From CAKZLS01 sp963771545 (GTDB taxonomy: Bacteria > Pseudomonadota > Alphaproteobacteria > Rhodospirillales > Defluviicoccaceae), in the NCBI GenBank assembly GCA_963771545.1, contig CAVYTX010000003.1, positions 682,001 to 746,000 on the forward strand: DNA of 64,000 bases. The letters run 5' to 3'. This document shows positions 47,272 through 57,785 of this stretch, one piece after another; position 1 is the stretch's first letter; each line of letters begins with the position of its first letter. A model generated the notes under the pieces. The model did no database searches and was not told the DNA's origin. It saw only the letters and a program-made list of their open reading frames with translations. Made by a program: the position numbers and the translations under genes.

Positions 47272-47606
47272 TGGCTCGGTGTGCTTTTCGGCGCTTTCGG
47301 GGTGGGTTTGGCCTCCCGCAAAGCCTTCTTCGCCGGGGCGGGTTTCCCGCCCGTTTCCACGCCGGCCAGCGAGAACAAGGTACGGTAGTAATCGGCGCCC
47401 ATGGCCGCCACGTCCTGGTAGTATCGCGCCGTCTCGTCCAAGGCCAATCGAACGAGGGCCTCCGCATAGGCCTTGTTGTCCAACTCGCCGCGCCCGAAGC
47501 GGGTCAGGATGTCGCTGTAATTCTCGACGGCGGCCGTCCGCCGCGCCGCGAACGTGCGCGCCATCTCGGTAGCCGTCCTCTCGAAGTCCCGCAGTCGATC
47601 ACTCAC
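47268..47606 (-). CDS. small helical protein of unknown function, first gene of operon
   Basis: 112 residues from a GTG at 47606 with AGGAGGGAG upstream; longer frames to 47747 lack a ribosome binding site. Helical sequence FERTATEMARTFAARRTAAV and ALVRLALDETARYYQDVAAM with a Lys/Pro/Thr-rich tail gives a phasin-like appearance, but I cannot assign the family. It overlaps the DUF362 gene by ATGA and is the likely 5' gene of a four-gene unit. Confidence 0.5.
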   Translation of the reverse strand: MSDRLRDFERTATEMARTFAARRTAAVENYSDILTRFGRGELDNKAYAEALVRLALDETARYYQDVAAMGADYYRTLFSLAGVETGGKPAPAKKALREAKPTPKAPKSTPSQ

Positions 47607-47759
47607 GCCACACTCCCTCCTTCGCATCGAGGTTTCCCGGTGACTGATGGCGCCACCGCCGCTCGAGAGCGACGCTGAAGCGTGCGCCATCGCCGCGCTC
47701 GAGCTTCCAGCCTGTCTTATCCTCGGGGCGAGGGCCGTGTAAAGCAAGATCCCATCTAC

Positions 47760-48221
47760 CTACCAGACGAGCGCGAGCGATTCCGCGGTGAGCGCGGGTT
47801 TCTCTTCGCCTTCGATTTCAAAGGTATTCTGGGTTTTCAGAAGCTGGTGGCCTTTGCCCCGATCCTCGACCGAGAGCAGGGTCACCCGCATGCGGATGCG
47901 CGATCCCGCCATGACCGGTGTCAGGAAGCGCAGCTTGTCCAGACCGAAGTTGATCGCCTGTCCCGCGTCGTCGGGGATCACGCCGATTTCCTGCTGCATC
48001 GGGGCAAGCATGGATAGCGTGAGATAGCCGTGTGCGATGGTGCCGCCGAACGGCCCTTCTCGCTTCGCCCGCTCGACGTCCACGTGGATCCACTGGTGAT
48101 CGCCGGTGCACTTCGCGAATGCGTCGATCCTGTCCTGATCGATCAGATGCCAGTCCGAGAGCCCGAGCTCCCGGCCGACGAATTCGGTCACGGTCTTCAT
48201 GGCGTATCCGGGTATGGCCAT
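47760..48221 (-). CDS. MaoC-like (R)-specific enoyl-CoA hydratase
   Basis: 153 residues from MAIPGYAMKTVTEFVGRELG (GGAAGGAG before the ATG). The hydratase motif is complete: DRIDAFAKCTGDHQWIHVDV (Asp and His catalytic pair in D-x4-H) and GGTIAHGYLTLSMLAPM, with hotdog-fold core RFLTPVMAGSRIRMRVTLL. These enzymes hydrate trans-2-enoyl-CoA to (R)-3-hydroxyacyl-CoA and often feed PHA synthesis, which fits the phasin gene nearby. 71 bp separate it from the ligase gene. Confidence 0.88.
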   Translation of the reverse strand: MAIPGYAMKTVTEFVGRELGLSDWHLIDQDRIDAFAKCTGDHQWIHVDVERAKREGPFGGTIAHGYLTLSMLAPMQQEIGVIPDDAGQAINFGLDKLRFLTPVMAGSRIRMRVTLLSVEDRGKGHQLLKTQNTFEIEGEEKPALTAESLALVW

Positions 48222-48292
48222 CAGTCGCTCCTTCCAAGTTAGACACTTCCGCCAAAGGTATATCGCGGTTTGCGTGGTGAACCGCGCCGCGT

Positions 48293-49915
48293 TCAGCCCG
48301 GCGTGCGGGAAACCCAATCCCTGAACGTTTCGCGCAGTTTGGTCTTGAGGAACTTGCCGGTCGATGTGCGCGGCACGGCGTCGACGAAGGCGAAGTCGTC
48401 GGGCAACTGCCATTTGGCGAAACGGGGCGCGATGAAGGTCCGCAGTTCCTCGGCCGTCACGTTCTCGCCCGGGCGCTTGACGACGACCGCCAGCGGGCGC
48501 TCGTCCCACTTCGGATGCTTGACCGCGATCACCGCGGCCTCGGCCACCGCCGGATGACCCATAATCGCGTTCTCGAGATCCACCGAGCTGATCCATTCGC
48601 CGCCCGATTTGATCAAGTCCTTGGTGCGGTCCGAGATGCGCATATAGCCGTCGGCGTCGATCGTGGCCACGTCGCCGGTGCGGAACCAGCCGTCATCGGT
48701 GAGCTTTTCGTCGTCCGGCGGCTGATTGTGGTAGCCGCTGGTGACGATCGGGCCGCGAACCTGAAGTTCGCCGACGGATTCGCCATCCCAAGGCTGCGGG
48801 CCGTTGTCTCCCATGATGCGCAACTCCATCAACGGAATCGGAAGTCCCTGGCGGGCGCGGATCGCATACTGCTCCTCCACCGGCAGGCTCGTGTGCTCCG
48901 GCTTGAGCCAGGACAGCGTGCCGACCGGGGTCAACTCGGTCATACCCCAGCCATGCTTGATCGACAGCCCGTGCCGCTCGAGGCCGGCGATCAGCGATGG
49001 CGCCGCCGCCGAACCGCCAACCATCATGCGCGTGCCATGGCGCAGCTTCCAGCGGTCCGGTTGCTTGTCCAGGGCTTGCTTGATCGCCATCCACACGGTC
49101 GGCACGCCCAGAGCAAGCGAGACCTGCTCATCCTGCATGATGTCGAGCAAATCTTCAGCGCCCATGTGCTCGCCGGGGAGGGACAAGGTGCAACCGACCA
49201 TGGCGGCCGCGAACGGAATGCCCCATGCGTTGACGTGAAACATGGGCGTGACCACGAACACCGAGTCATGACAGGAAAGGTTGAGGCAATCGGGCAGCGA
49301 CACCGAAAGCGCATGCAGAACCACGGCGCGGTGCGAGTGCACGACGCCCTTTGGACGCCCGATGGTGCCGGAGGTATAGCACATGCCGCATGGGGCGTCT
49401 TCGTCCAGCACGGGATAGCGGAAATCCGCGGCGTCGCGAGCGATGAACGCCTCGTAGTTCTCGTAGCGCGAGGGTACCGGGGCGCCGCTGGTCGGCACCA
49501 CGATGATGCGTTCGATGTCGACCAACGGCAGCACTTGTTCGAGCAGCGGCAGCAGGACGTCGTCGACGATAACCAAACGGTCGCCCGCATCCTTGACGAT
49601 ATAGGCGATGTCCTCCGGTGAGAGGCGGAGATTGAGGGTATGCAGAATCGCCCCCGCGGCCGGGATGCCGAAATAGGCCTCGAGGTGCCAGGCGCTGTTC
49701 CACATCAGGGTGCCGACCGCCGCGCCGGGCTTCACACCCGCGTCGACCAACGCTTGGGCCAGCCGCCGCGCTCGGTCATACAGCGCGGCATAGTTGGTGC
49801 GTGATATCGATTTGTCCGGGAGACGCGAGACGATTTCGTGCTTGCCGAAGAACAGTCGACACCGCTCAAGCAGGTGATTCACGCTCAATGGAACCTGCAT
49901 CATCGTGGAATGCAT
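48293..49915 (-). CDS. fatty-acyl/aryl-CoA synthetase (AMP-forming ligase)
   Basis: 540 residues from MHSTMMQVPLSVNHLLERCR (GAGGAGG before the ATG). ANL-superfamily motifs: YTSGTIGRPKGVVHSHRA (the ATP P-loop, Ile replacing the second Thr), HGWGMTELTPVG, DDGWFRTGDVATIDADGYM, DRTKDLIKSGGEWIS and a C-terminal catalytic Lys in PRTSTGKFLKTKL. Medium/long-chain acyl-CoA ligase (AlkK-like) is the closest type I recognise. It activates carboxylic acids with ATP and CoA. The stop is followed by the MaoC gene 71 bp on. Confidence 0.88.
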   Translation of the reverse strand: MHSTMMQVPLSVNHLLERCRLFFGKHEIVSRLPDKSISRTNYAALYDRARRLAQALVDAGVKPGAAVGTLMWNSAWHLEAYFGIPAAGAILHTLNLRLSPEDIAYIVKDAGDRLVIVDDVLLPLLEQVLPLVDIERIIVVPTSGAPVPSRYENYEAFIARDAADFRYPVLDEDAPCGMCYTSGTIGRPKGVVHSHRAVVLHALSVSLPDCLNLSCHDSVFVVTPMFHVNAWGIPFAAAMVGCTLSLPGEHMGAEDLLDIMQDEQVSLALGVPTVWMAIKQALDKQPDRWKLRHGTRMMVGGSAAAPSLIAGLERHGLSIKHGWGMTELTPVGTLSWLKPEHTSLPVEEQYAIRARQGLPIPLMELRIMGDNGPQPWDGESVGELQVRGPIVTSGYHNQPPDDEKLTDDGWFRTGDVATIDADGYMRISDRTKDLIKSGGEWISSVDLENAIMGHPAVAEAAVIAVKHPKWDERPLAVVVKRPGENVTAEELRTFIAPRFAKWQLPDDFAFVDAVPRTSTGKFLKTKLRETFRDWVSRTPG

Positions 49916-50411
49916 TCTCGTTCGCCTCCTCAATTTCCGATTTCGCGTCGCTCGACACGAACGCCACCCACGCACGCGTGGAAATCGAGAACAATCGGAT
50001 CAGGCACCTGGTCCCTCGCTATTCTTGCCGAGCACCCGCTCATGCCACCCACAATTATATAATGCATAACGAAATTACGGACTGCATTAAACGACGCTTG
50101 CTTCCCGGCGTCAAGCTTCGTATTGAGGGGTCAGTCAAATTTGTTGCGTACGGCGAACGATATAAGTGCGAGTGTGGAGAGGTGTTCCTGTTGGCTTCGC
50201 CGTGGTAGCAGCGTTGGCTTCCTCGCGGCCACAGTTTTGATGCCGCGTCCGGCAAAGCAATTTTCGACTAATTTTTCGGCCGTATCACGATCGTAATCAT
50301 GTCGGCGGTGACCGAAGATCAGCGCGCGGTCGCGTCTACTGGAACATGCCCAGCGGATCCGCGGATCCGCCGGGCTGTGTCTCAAGCGCGTCAGTCTCGA
50401 TTCGCGGGGAA
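49916..50411. other. gene-free stretch with a strong GC palindrome
   Basis: About 495 bp between the ligase start and the phasin stop. Short frames present have no family features. At 50349-50374 is a near-perfect 26-bp palindrome centred on GCGGATCCGCGGATCCGC (one mismatch at its ends), 38 bp after the phasin stop in the phasin direction and without a T-run. It may be a 3'-end stem-loop of the phasin mRNA. Confidence 0.45.
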
Positions 50412-50759
50412 TCAAGCCTTGGTGGTCGACGCGAAACCCTTGAACGTAATTTTCTTGGCCTCCTCGGTGAATTCCTTGCCGAGCGCCGCCATCGCCTGGG
50501 CATCGGCGGCAAGCTTCTCGCCTACGGTCTTGAGGAAATCCTGCTGCTTGCCGACATACTCCTTAAGATCCTCGGCGCTGGCGATATTGGAGGCAGCCTT
50601 GAGTTGGCTGAAGTTCAGATCCGAATACTCGCGCAGACTGGCGAGTTGGAGTGATGCAAGCTGCTCAAACTTGGCAATGGCTAACTTGTTGAGCTCTTGC
50701 GATGGGGCCAGCAGCTTCTCGGACTGACCCTTAAGAGTGTCTAGGACTTGGTCATTCAT
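50412..50759 (-). CDS. phaP: phasin-family protein
   Basis: 115 residues from MNDQVLDTLKGQSEKLLAPS. Entirely amphipathic helix: NKLAIAKFEQLASLQLASLR, KAASNIASAEDLKEYVGKQQ, AALGKEFTEEAKKITFKGF. This is the short phasin (PHA granule-associated) pattern. Phasins coat polyhydroxyalkanoate granules. A PhaR-type palindrome upstream supports this assignment. The PHA synthase genes are not in this window. Confidence 0.8.
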   Translation of the reverse strand: MNDQVLDTLKGQSEKLLAPSQELNKLAIAKFEQLASLQLASLREYSDLNFSQLKAASNIASAEDLKEYVGKQQDFLKTVGEKLAADAQAMAALGKEFTEEAKKITFKGFASTTKA

Positions 50760-50791
50760 GGTAGAACCTCGATGTACATGATGTGCTCGAT

Positions 50792-50806
50792 TGCTGCAGT
50801 GCAGCA
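50792..50806. promoter_or_regulatory. TGC-rich palindrome, candidate PhaR operator
   Basis: TGCTGCAGTGCAGCA is a perfect palindrome around one base, 33 bp upstream of the phasin ATG. CTGC-N3-GCAG-type sites upstream of phaP are bound by the repressor PhaR in Paracoccus and relatives. The repressor gene is not seen here. Confidence 0.55.
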
Positions 50807-50890
50807 TAAGACGGTCCTTATCGCAGTGCAACAAATATTGTCACGCGAAACAGCGGTTATCCATATCGCCGTACCCGAAGCGGGTTTCCC

Positions 50891-51661
50891 TCATCTCCCT
50901 TCGTAGCGCGGCTTTCTCTTCTCGGCGAAGGCCTTCATGCCTTCCGTCTGGTCGCGGCTGTCGAACAGCAACTGAAAGGCCTTGCGTTCCAGCATCAGTC
51001 CGGTTTCCAGCGAGGCATCCTGCCCCGCCAGCATCACCTCCTTGATCTGCATCACCGCCAGCGGCGGCATGGCGGCGATCTGCTCCGCCAATTTCAGCGC
51101 CCGATCGAGCACCTCGGCGTCGGGAACCACCTCGCTGACCAGGCCCATCGCCTCCGCCTCGGCCGCCGTCACGGGTCTTCCGGTCAGGACCATCTTCATC
51201 GCCTTGAACTTGCCGACGGCGCGGGTGAGACGCTGGATTCCGCCGGCGCCCGGCATGATCCCGACCCGGACCTCCGGCTGGCCGAAACTAGCGCTCTCGC
51301 CGGCGATGATGATGTCGGCGTGCATGGCGAGTTCGCAACCGCCGCCCAAGGCATAGCCGTTGACGGCGGCGATGACCGGCTTGGGACACGAGGCGATCGC
51401 CCGCCAATGCACGTGGGACCGGCGCAGCATCATTTCGATCGGCGTCGCCTCGGCCATCTCGCCGATATCGGCGCCGGCCGCGAACGCCTCTTCATCACCG
51501 GTCAGGACGATGCATCGGATGTCGTCGTCGCCGCCGAGCCGGGTGAAATGTTCCGTCAGCAGCTCGCGGACCCGCATGTTTAGCGCGTTCTTGGATTTCG
51601 GGCGGTTGAGGCGGATCAGGGCCACATGGTTGCGCGGCGTTTCGATCAGGACTTCGAGCAT
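50891..51661 (-). CDS. enoyl-CoA hydratase/isomerase (crotonase family)
   Basis: 256 residues from MLEVLIETPRNHVALIRLNR. Oxyanion-hole motifs are AFAAGADIGEM and NGYALGGGCELAMHADI; the hydratase Glu occurs in FGQPEVRVGIMPGAGGIQRL, so hydratase activity is likely. Similar to PaaF/FadB1-type crotonases. The gene follows the LivF fusion gene by 42 bp on the same strand and may be part of the liv transcript, suggesting catabolism of the transported acid. Confidence 0.85.
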   Translation of the reverse strand: MLEVLIETPRNHVALIRLNRPKSKNALNMRVRELLTEHFTRLGGDDDIRCIVLTGDEEAFAAGADIGEMAEATPIEMMLRRSHVHWRAIASCPKPVIAAVNGYALGGGCELAMHADIIIAGESASFGQPEVRVGIMPGAGGIQRLTRAVGKFKAMKMVLTGRPVTAAEAEAMGLVSEVVPDAEVLDRALKLAEQIAAMPPLAVMQIKEVMLAGQDASLETGLMLERKAFQLLFDSRDQTEGMKAFAEKRKPRYEGR

Positions 51662-51703
51662 GCGGTTCTTTTTCCTTCGCACAGGCCGTTTCGATGTTCC
51701 CAG

Positions 51704-53278
<1,575 letters not shown>

Positions 53279-53296
53279 GGCGGTCCTCCGTCCGGT

Positions 53297-54064
53297 TCAG
53301 GCGGCGCCCAGATAGGCGGCGATCACATCCGGATTGGCGCGTATCTCGTCCGGCGTGCCCTCGGTGAGTTTCTTGCCGAAGTCCAGCACAAGGATATAGT
53401 CCGAGATATTCATCACCAGCTTCATGTCATGCTCCACCAGCACCACCGTGACGCCGGTTTCCGCGATCTTTTGAATCAGTTCATCGATCTCGGCTGTTTC
53501 CTTGGCGTTCAGGCCCGCCGCCGGTTCGTCCAAGAGCAGCAATTTGGGCTCCACGGCCAGTGCCCGGGCGATCTCCAGGCGTTTGAGGGCGCCGTAGGGC
53601 ATGGAATTGGCGTCTGCCTTGATGTATGAACCGGTGCCGACGAATTCCATCAGTTCCGCCGCCTTTTCCCGGCAAACCCGGTCTCCCCGAACCACGGCCG
53701 GAAAACGGAACATCGCCGCCAGGAAGTTCGTGTTCAGGTGCAGATGACGGCCGACCATCACGTTTTCCATGGCGGTCATGTTCATGCAGATCTGCAGGTT
53801 TTGAAAGGTCCGGCTCATGCCGCGGCGGGCCAACTCAAAGGGGGCCTTGCCGACAATATTCTCGCCGTCCAGAACGATCTTGCCCTGCGTCGGCGTGTAC
53901 ACCGAGGTAATCAGGTTGAACAGCGTGGTTTTGCCGGCGCCGTTGGGCCCGATCACCGCGTGGATGGTTCCCGGCGCAATGCCGAAGGTCAGCTCGCTTA
54001 TCGCATCGACGCCGCCGAAGGACTTGCCGAGATCCTCGGTTTGCAACAGGGTGTTGTTCATCAA
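53297..54064 (-). CDS. livG: branched-chain amino acid ABC transporter ATPase LivG
   Basis: 255 residues. Walker A GPNGAGKTTLFNLIT, LivG-type insertion RTFQNLQICMNMTAMENVMV, a degenerate signature (SMPYGALKRLEIARALA, with Y-G-A in place of S-G-G), Walker B LLLLDEPAAGLN and H-loop VVLVEHDMKLVMNIS. The degenerate signature is common in LivG. Overlaps livM by ATGA. It works with the fused LivF as the ATPase pair. Confidence 0.9.
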   Translation of the reverse strand: MMNNTLLQTEDLGKSFGGVDAISELTFGIAPGTIHAVIGPNGAGKTTLFNLITSVYTPTQGKIVLDGENIVGKAPFELARRGMSRTFQNLQICMNMTAMENVMVGRHLHLNTNFLAAMFRFPAVVRGDRVCREKAAELMEFVGTGSYIKADANSMPYGALKRLEIARALAVEPKLLLLDEPAAGLNAKETAEIDELIQKIAETGVTVVLVEHDMKLVMNISDYILVLDFGKKLTEGTPDEIRANPDVIAAYLGAA

Positions 54065-55014
54065 TTCCCTCCGGTGAGGCGCCTGAGCGCGCCCGCCAGG
54101 GTCGGCACCAGTCCGCTCGGCATAAAGATCAGGGTCACCATCAGGATCAGCCCGAACACCACCATCTCATAGTCCTGGAGGCCGGTTAGCAACTGCGGCA
54201 GCAGGGTCAGAATCACCGCGCCGACCACCGCGCCGAAGGTCGATGCCATGCCGCCGAGCACCACCATCGTGACCAGCTCGATGGAATGGAAGAAGCCGGA
54301 CTGAACCGGTGTGATAAAGCCTCCATAGTGGGCGGAGAGGCTGCCCACGATGCTGGCGAGGATGGCCGAAATCACGAACAGCAGCACTTTGTAGCCGGTC
54401 GTATCCACGCCGACCACTTGGGCCGCCACTTCGGAGCCGTGGACCGCTCGCAATGCCCGTCCCGGGGGAGAATCGATGATATTTAGGGCCATCCAGACGC
54501 TGAGCAGCAATAAAGCCCCGATCACCCAATACCAGTTTTCTTCGCCGTAAAGCTTCCATCCGAACAGAGAGAACGGCGGAACCGCCATGCCATCGGGACC
54601 GCCGGTGAGCCAACCTTCGCTGGTAATCACGATGGAAATGATGATTCCCAGACCGAGTGTGGCCATGGTCAGATAATGGCCGCTCAGACGCAGGATGGGG
54701 CGGGCAACTCCGAAGGCGATGATCCCGACCAGCGCCATCCCGGCCAGCAGCGCCAACAACGAGGACCAGCCGTAATGGGCGGTGAGAATGCCGGTGGTAT
54801 ACGCGCCCATGCCAAAAAAGCCGGCGTGTCCCAGGCTGATCTGGCCGGCGTAACCGATCAGCAGATTCAGACCGACCACGACTATGGCGTTGATGCCGAC
54901 GTGGATGGCCACGTCATAGTAGTAGTTGTTGGGAAAAAACAGCGGCAGTACAATGATGACGAAGGCCAGTATCGCCATGCCGCCGAAACGGGGAGATGTC
55001 AGTTTGGCCATCAT
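54061..55014 (-). CDS. livM: branched-chain amino acid ABC transporter permease LivM
   Basis: 317 residues from MMAKLTSPRFGGMAILAF (TGATG overlap with livH). Typical LivM permease: GLNLLIGYAGQISLGHAGFF, YLTMATLGLGIIISI and GRALRAVHGSEVAAQVVGVD, the EAA-like loop contacting the ATPases, then GVVPTL-like C-terminus. About eight membrane segments. No periplasmic binding protein gene (livK/J) is adjacent. Confidence 0.9.
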   Translation of the reverse strand: MMAKLTSPRFGGMAILAFVIIVLPLFFPNNYYYDVAIHVGINAIVVVGLNLLIGYAGQISLGHAGFFGMGAYTTGILTAHYGWSSLLALLAGMALVGIIAFGVARPILRLSGHYLTMATLGLGIIISIVITSEGWLTGGPDGMAVPPFSLFGWKLYGEENWYWVIGALLLLSVWMALNIIDSPPGRALRAVHGSEVAAQVVGVDTTGYKVLLFVISAILASIVGSLSAHYGGFITPVQSGFFHSIELVTMVVLGGMASTFGAVVGAVILTLLPQLLTGLQDYEMVVFGLILMVTLIFMPSGLVPTLAGALRRLTGGN

Positions 55015-55889
55015 CAGACGCGCTCTGTCCCGCGGGCGCCGAACAGGCCCCGGGGCATGAAGAACAGAACAAGCAGAATCAGCACAAACGGAACGGCGTC
55101 CTTGTAATCGGACGAGATGTAGCCCGCCGCCATGGCTTCGACGATGCCGAGCAACAGGCCGCCGACGATGGCGCCCACGGCACTGCCGAGACCTCCGAGC
55201 GTCGCGGCGACGAAGCCCTTGAGGCCCAGCATCACGCCGACGTCGTAGGACGTCAAAGCGATCGGCGCGATGATGATGCCGGCCATCGCGCCGAGCAGGG
55301 CGGAAAGCCCGAAGGAGAAGAACAGGACAAACTGCGTGTTGATGCCCATGAGCTTCGCAGCGTCGGCGTTGCAGGCGGTCGCCACGATCGCCTTGCCCAG
55401 CATGGTGCGTTTGAAAAACCAGGCCAGCGCGATCACGATGATCAGGGTCACCCCCAGCACCCACAGGCTTTGTGGCAAGATGGTGGCCCCGGCGACGACG
55501 ATCGGCTGATCGCCGCTGAAGGAAGGCAGGGCATGGAATTCCTTGCCCCAGAAGACCTGAGCCAGCCCGCGGATGAAAATCGACGCGCCGATGGTGATGA
55601 TGATCAGCGTTACCACTCCGGCGTTTTTAGCGGGCTCCACGGCCAGTTTTTCCAGCGCTAGGCCAGTCAGAACGGCGAGTATGACGGCACAGATGATAGC
55701 CAGCGGCATCGGGACCCCGAAGCCCAGCAAAAAGACGGTCGTCATGCCGCCGATCATCACGAACTCGCCCTGGGCGAAATTGATCACATGGCTGGCGTTG
55801 AAGATGATGGCAAAACCGACACCGACCAAAGCATAGGTGGCGCCGATCGTGACCCCCGAAAAGAGATATTGCAGAAACTCCGTGAACAT
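55014..55889 (-). CDS. livH: branched-chain amino acid ABC transporter permease LivH
   Basis: 291 residues from MFTEFLQYLFSGVTIGATYA; a longer frame to 56096 has no ribosome binding site. Family landmarks: NASHVINFAQGEFVMIGGMT, TIGASIFIRGLAQVFWG, ATACNADAAKLMGIN (EAA-like cytoplasmic loop) and LGGLGSAVGAIVGGLLLG. The first gene of livHMG-(Hr-livF), with a crotonase downstream. HAAT-type transporters take branched-chain amino acids but also urea, amides and aromatic acids, so substrate is open. Confidence 0.9.
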   Translation of the reverse strand: MFTEFLQYLFSGVTIGATYALVGVGFAIIFNASHVINFAQGEFVMIGGMTTVFLLGFGVPMPLAIICAVILAVLTGLALEKLAVEPAKNAGVVTLIIITIGASIFIRGLAQVFWGKEFHALPSFSGDQPIVVAGATILPQSLWVLGVTLIIVIALAWFFKRTMLGKAIVATACNADAAKLMGINTQFVLFFSFGLSALLGAMAGIIIAPIALTSYDVGVMLGLKGFVAATLGGLGSAVGAIVGGLLLGIVEAMAAGYISSDYKDAVPFVLILLVLFFMPRGLFGARGTERV

Positions 55890-56063
55890 ACGCTTACCCC
55901 ATCGGTCCAGCGCACCTTGCCGGCCGGCAAGGCGCGAATTGGGAAAGGCTATTGTACCACCATAACCATGCGCCGTCCCTAATCTACAACTCTTATGATT
56001 TACACTCCAATACGCGTCCCCTTGCGGGTCCTCCTTCCCGTCTGCTTTGGCGATGGACTCCCT

Positions 56064-56107
56064 AAAAAAATCGAACACCTCCTGCCTCCCCGCCACAGCC
56101 GGGGAGG
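56064..56107 (-). terminator. stem-loop with T-run after actP
   Basis: CCTCCCCG (56085-56092) and CGGGGAGG (56100-56107) form an 8-bp GC stem just after the actP stop at 56121. On the minus strand a run of seven T (56070-56064) follows after 14 bases. The T-run is further from the stem than ideal, but it is a probable intrinsic terminator. Confidence 0.5.
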
Positions 56108-56120
56108 CTCGGTTGACGGC

Positions 56121-57785
56121 TTAGTGCGACACCGCCGGCGCTACATCCAAGCCGGTCTCGGCGCTAACCTCCTGGTCATCGAAGGCCGCCCGCTCCTTGG
56201 CCGCTCGCGCGCTGGTATCCGTCACCGAACCGAGCCATGCGGCAAGAAACGCAAGCGGCATCGAGAACAGGGCCGGCTGCTCATATGGGAAGATCGGCGC
56301 TGGATTGCCCAGAACGGTCACCCAAACGGCCCCGGACAGAAAAACGAGCAAGACCGCCGACACCAATCCGACGACGATGCCGATGACGGCGCCGCGCGTG
56401 GTCAGTCCCCGCCAGTACATCGAAAGCAGGAGCACCGGAAAGTTCGCCGAGGCGGCGACGCCGAGCGTCAGGCCGGTGAGAAAGGCAAGGTTGTGCTTCT
56501 CGAACATGATGCCGAGGATCACCGCCACCACGCCGAGCGCCAACGTAGCGATCCTCGACATCCGCATCTCCTCGCCCTCCGTGGTCTTGTCACGCTTGAT
56601 AACCCCTCTATAGAGGTCGTGCGATACGGCCGACGCGCCGGCGAGCGCGAGACCGGAGACGACCGCCAGGATGGTCGCGAAGGCGACAGCCGCCATGAAG
56701 CCGAGCAAAAAGCTGCCGCCGACCGCATGGCTGAGGTGCAACGCGACCATGTTTCCACCGCCGATCAGCTTGCCGCCGAGTTGTCCGCCTTCGAAATACT
56801 CCGGGTTGCCGCCGACGATCACCACCGCGCCCAGCCCGATGATGCCGATCATCAGAAAGAACCAACCCATCAAGCCGGTGGCGACGAACGCGCTCTTGCG
56901 CGCTTCGTGGGCGTTGCTTACGGTGAAGAAACGCATCAGGATGTGCGGCAGGCCCGCGGTGCCGAACACCATGCCCATCGCGAGCGACACCGCCGAGACC
57001 GGATTGGAGAAGAAGTTCCCCGGGGCGAGGATCTTGAAGCCGTCCACGTGTATCGCCGCGGCCTTCTCGGCGAGCGTCTCGAAGCTGAAGCCGAACTGGG
57101 CAAAAGTGAGCAGCGCAACGATCGTCCCGCCGGAGATCAACAGCACCGCCTTGGTGATCTGCACCCAGGTGGTGGCAATCATACCGCCGAAGGTGACGTA
57201 GATGACCATGAGTACGCCGACCAGCACGACCGCCATCCAGTACTCCAGGCCGAACAACAGCTTGATCAACTGGCCGGCCCCGACCATCTGCGCGATCAGG
57301 TACATGATCACCACGGCCAGCCCGCTGCATGCCGCCGCGGTCCGCACCGGGCGGTGCTCGAGCCGGTAGGACACGACATCGGTAAAGGTGTAGCGGCCGA
57401 GATTGCGCAAACGTTCTGCCATCAGGAACAGAATCACCGGGAAGCCGACGATCAGGGACAGGCAGTACAGGAAACCATCATATCCCTTGGCGAAGATCAG
57501 ACTGCTGATGCCGAGCAGGGTCGCGGCCGAGAGCAAGTCGCCGGAGATCGCGATGCCGTTCTGCGTGCCCGTGATCGCGGACCCGGCGGCAAAGTAGTCG
57601 CTGACGGTCTTGGTGCGCTTGGATGCCCAGTAGGTGATGCCCAGAGTGAGCGCGACGAACAGGAAGAACATCAAAATGGCGGGTACATTCAATGGCTGCT
57701 TCTCGGTCTGCGACGCCGCGAATGCAAAGCTCGCCGAGGCAATCAAAGCACCGGCCGCCGCCACTGTGAAGACTGGCGTTCTCAT
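56121..57785 (-). CDS. actP: acetate/solute:sodium symporter ActP
   Basis: 554 residues. N-terminal signal-like segment MRTPVFTVAAAGALIASASF, then 13 SSS-family helices with characteristic ASKRTKTVSDYFAAGSAITG, TQNGIAISGDLLSAATLLG, GMVFGTAGLPHILMRFFTVS and GASAVSHDLYRGVIKRDKT. The AAGSAITGTQNG segment is diagnostic for ActP-type carboxylate permeases. TAATG overlap with the DUF485 gene immediately upstream, the usual yjcH-actP pair. It probably takes up acetate, propionate or pyruvate. Confidence 0.9.
   Translation of the reverse strand: MRTPVFTVAAAGALIASASFAFAASQTEKQPLNVPAILMFFLFVALTLGITYWASKRTKTVSDYFAAGSAITGTQNGIAISGDLLSAATLLGISSLIFAKGYDGFLYCLSLIVGFPVILFLMAERLRNLGRYTFTDVVSYRLEHRPVRTAAACSGLAVVIMYLIAQMVGAGQLIKLLFGLEYWMAVVLVGVLMVIYVTFGGMIATTWVQITKAVLLISGGTIVALLTFAQFGFSFETLAEKAAAIHVDGFKILAPGNFFSNPVSAVSLAMGMVFGTAGLPHILMRFFTVSNAHEARKSAFVATGLMGWFFLMIGIIGLGAVVIVGGNPEYFEGGQLGGKLIGGGNMVALHLSHAVGGSFLLGFMAAVAFATILAVVSGLALAGASAVSHDLYRGVIKRDKTTEGEEMRMSRIATLALGVVAVILGIMFEKHNLAFLTGLTLGVAASANFPVLLLSMYWRGLTTRGAVIGIVVGLVSAVLLVFLSGAVWVTVLGNPAPIFPYEQPALFSMPLAFLAAWLGSVTDTSARAAKERAAFDDQEVSAETGLDVAPAVSH

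Noticed and set aside
49801..50208. Plus-strand frame with MHNEITDCIKRRLLPG
   Set aside because: Overlaps the ligase gene start, no ribosome binding site, no family resemblance.
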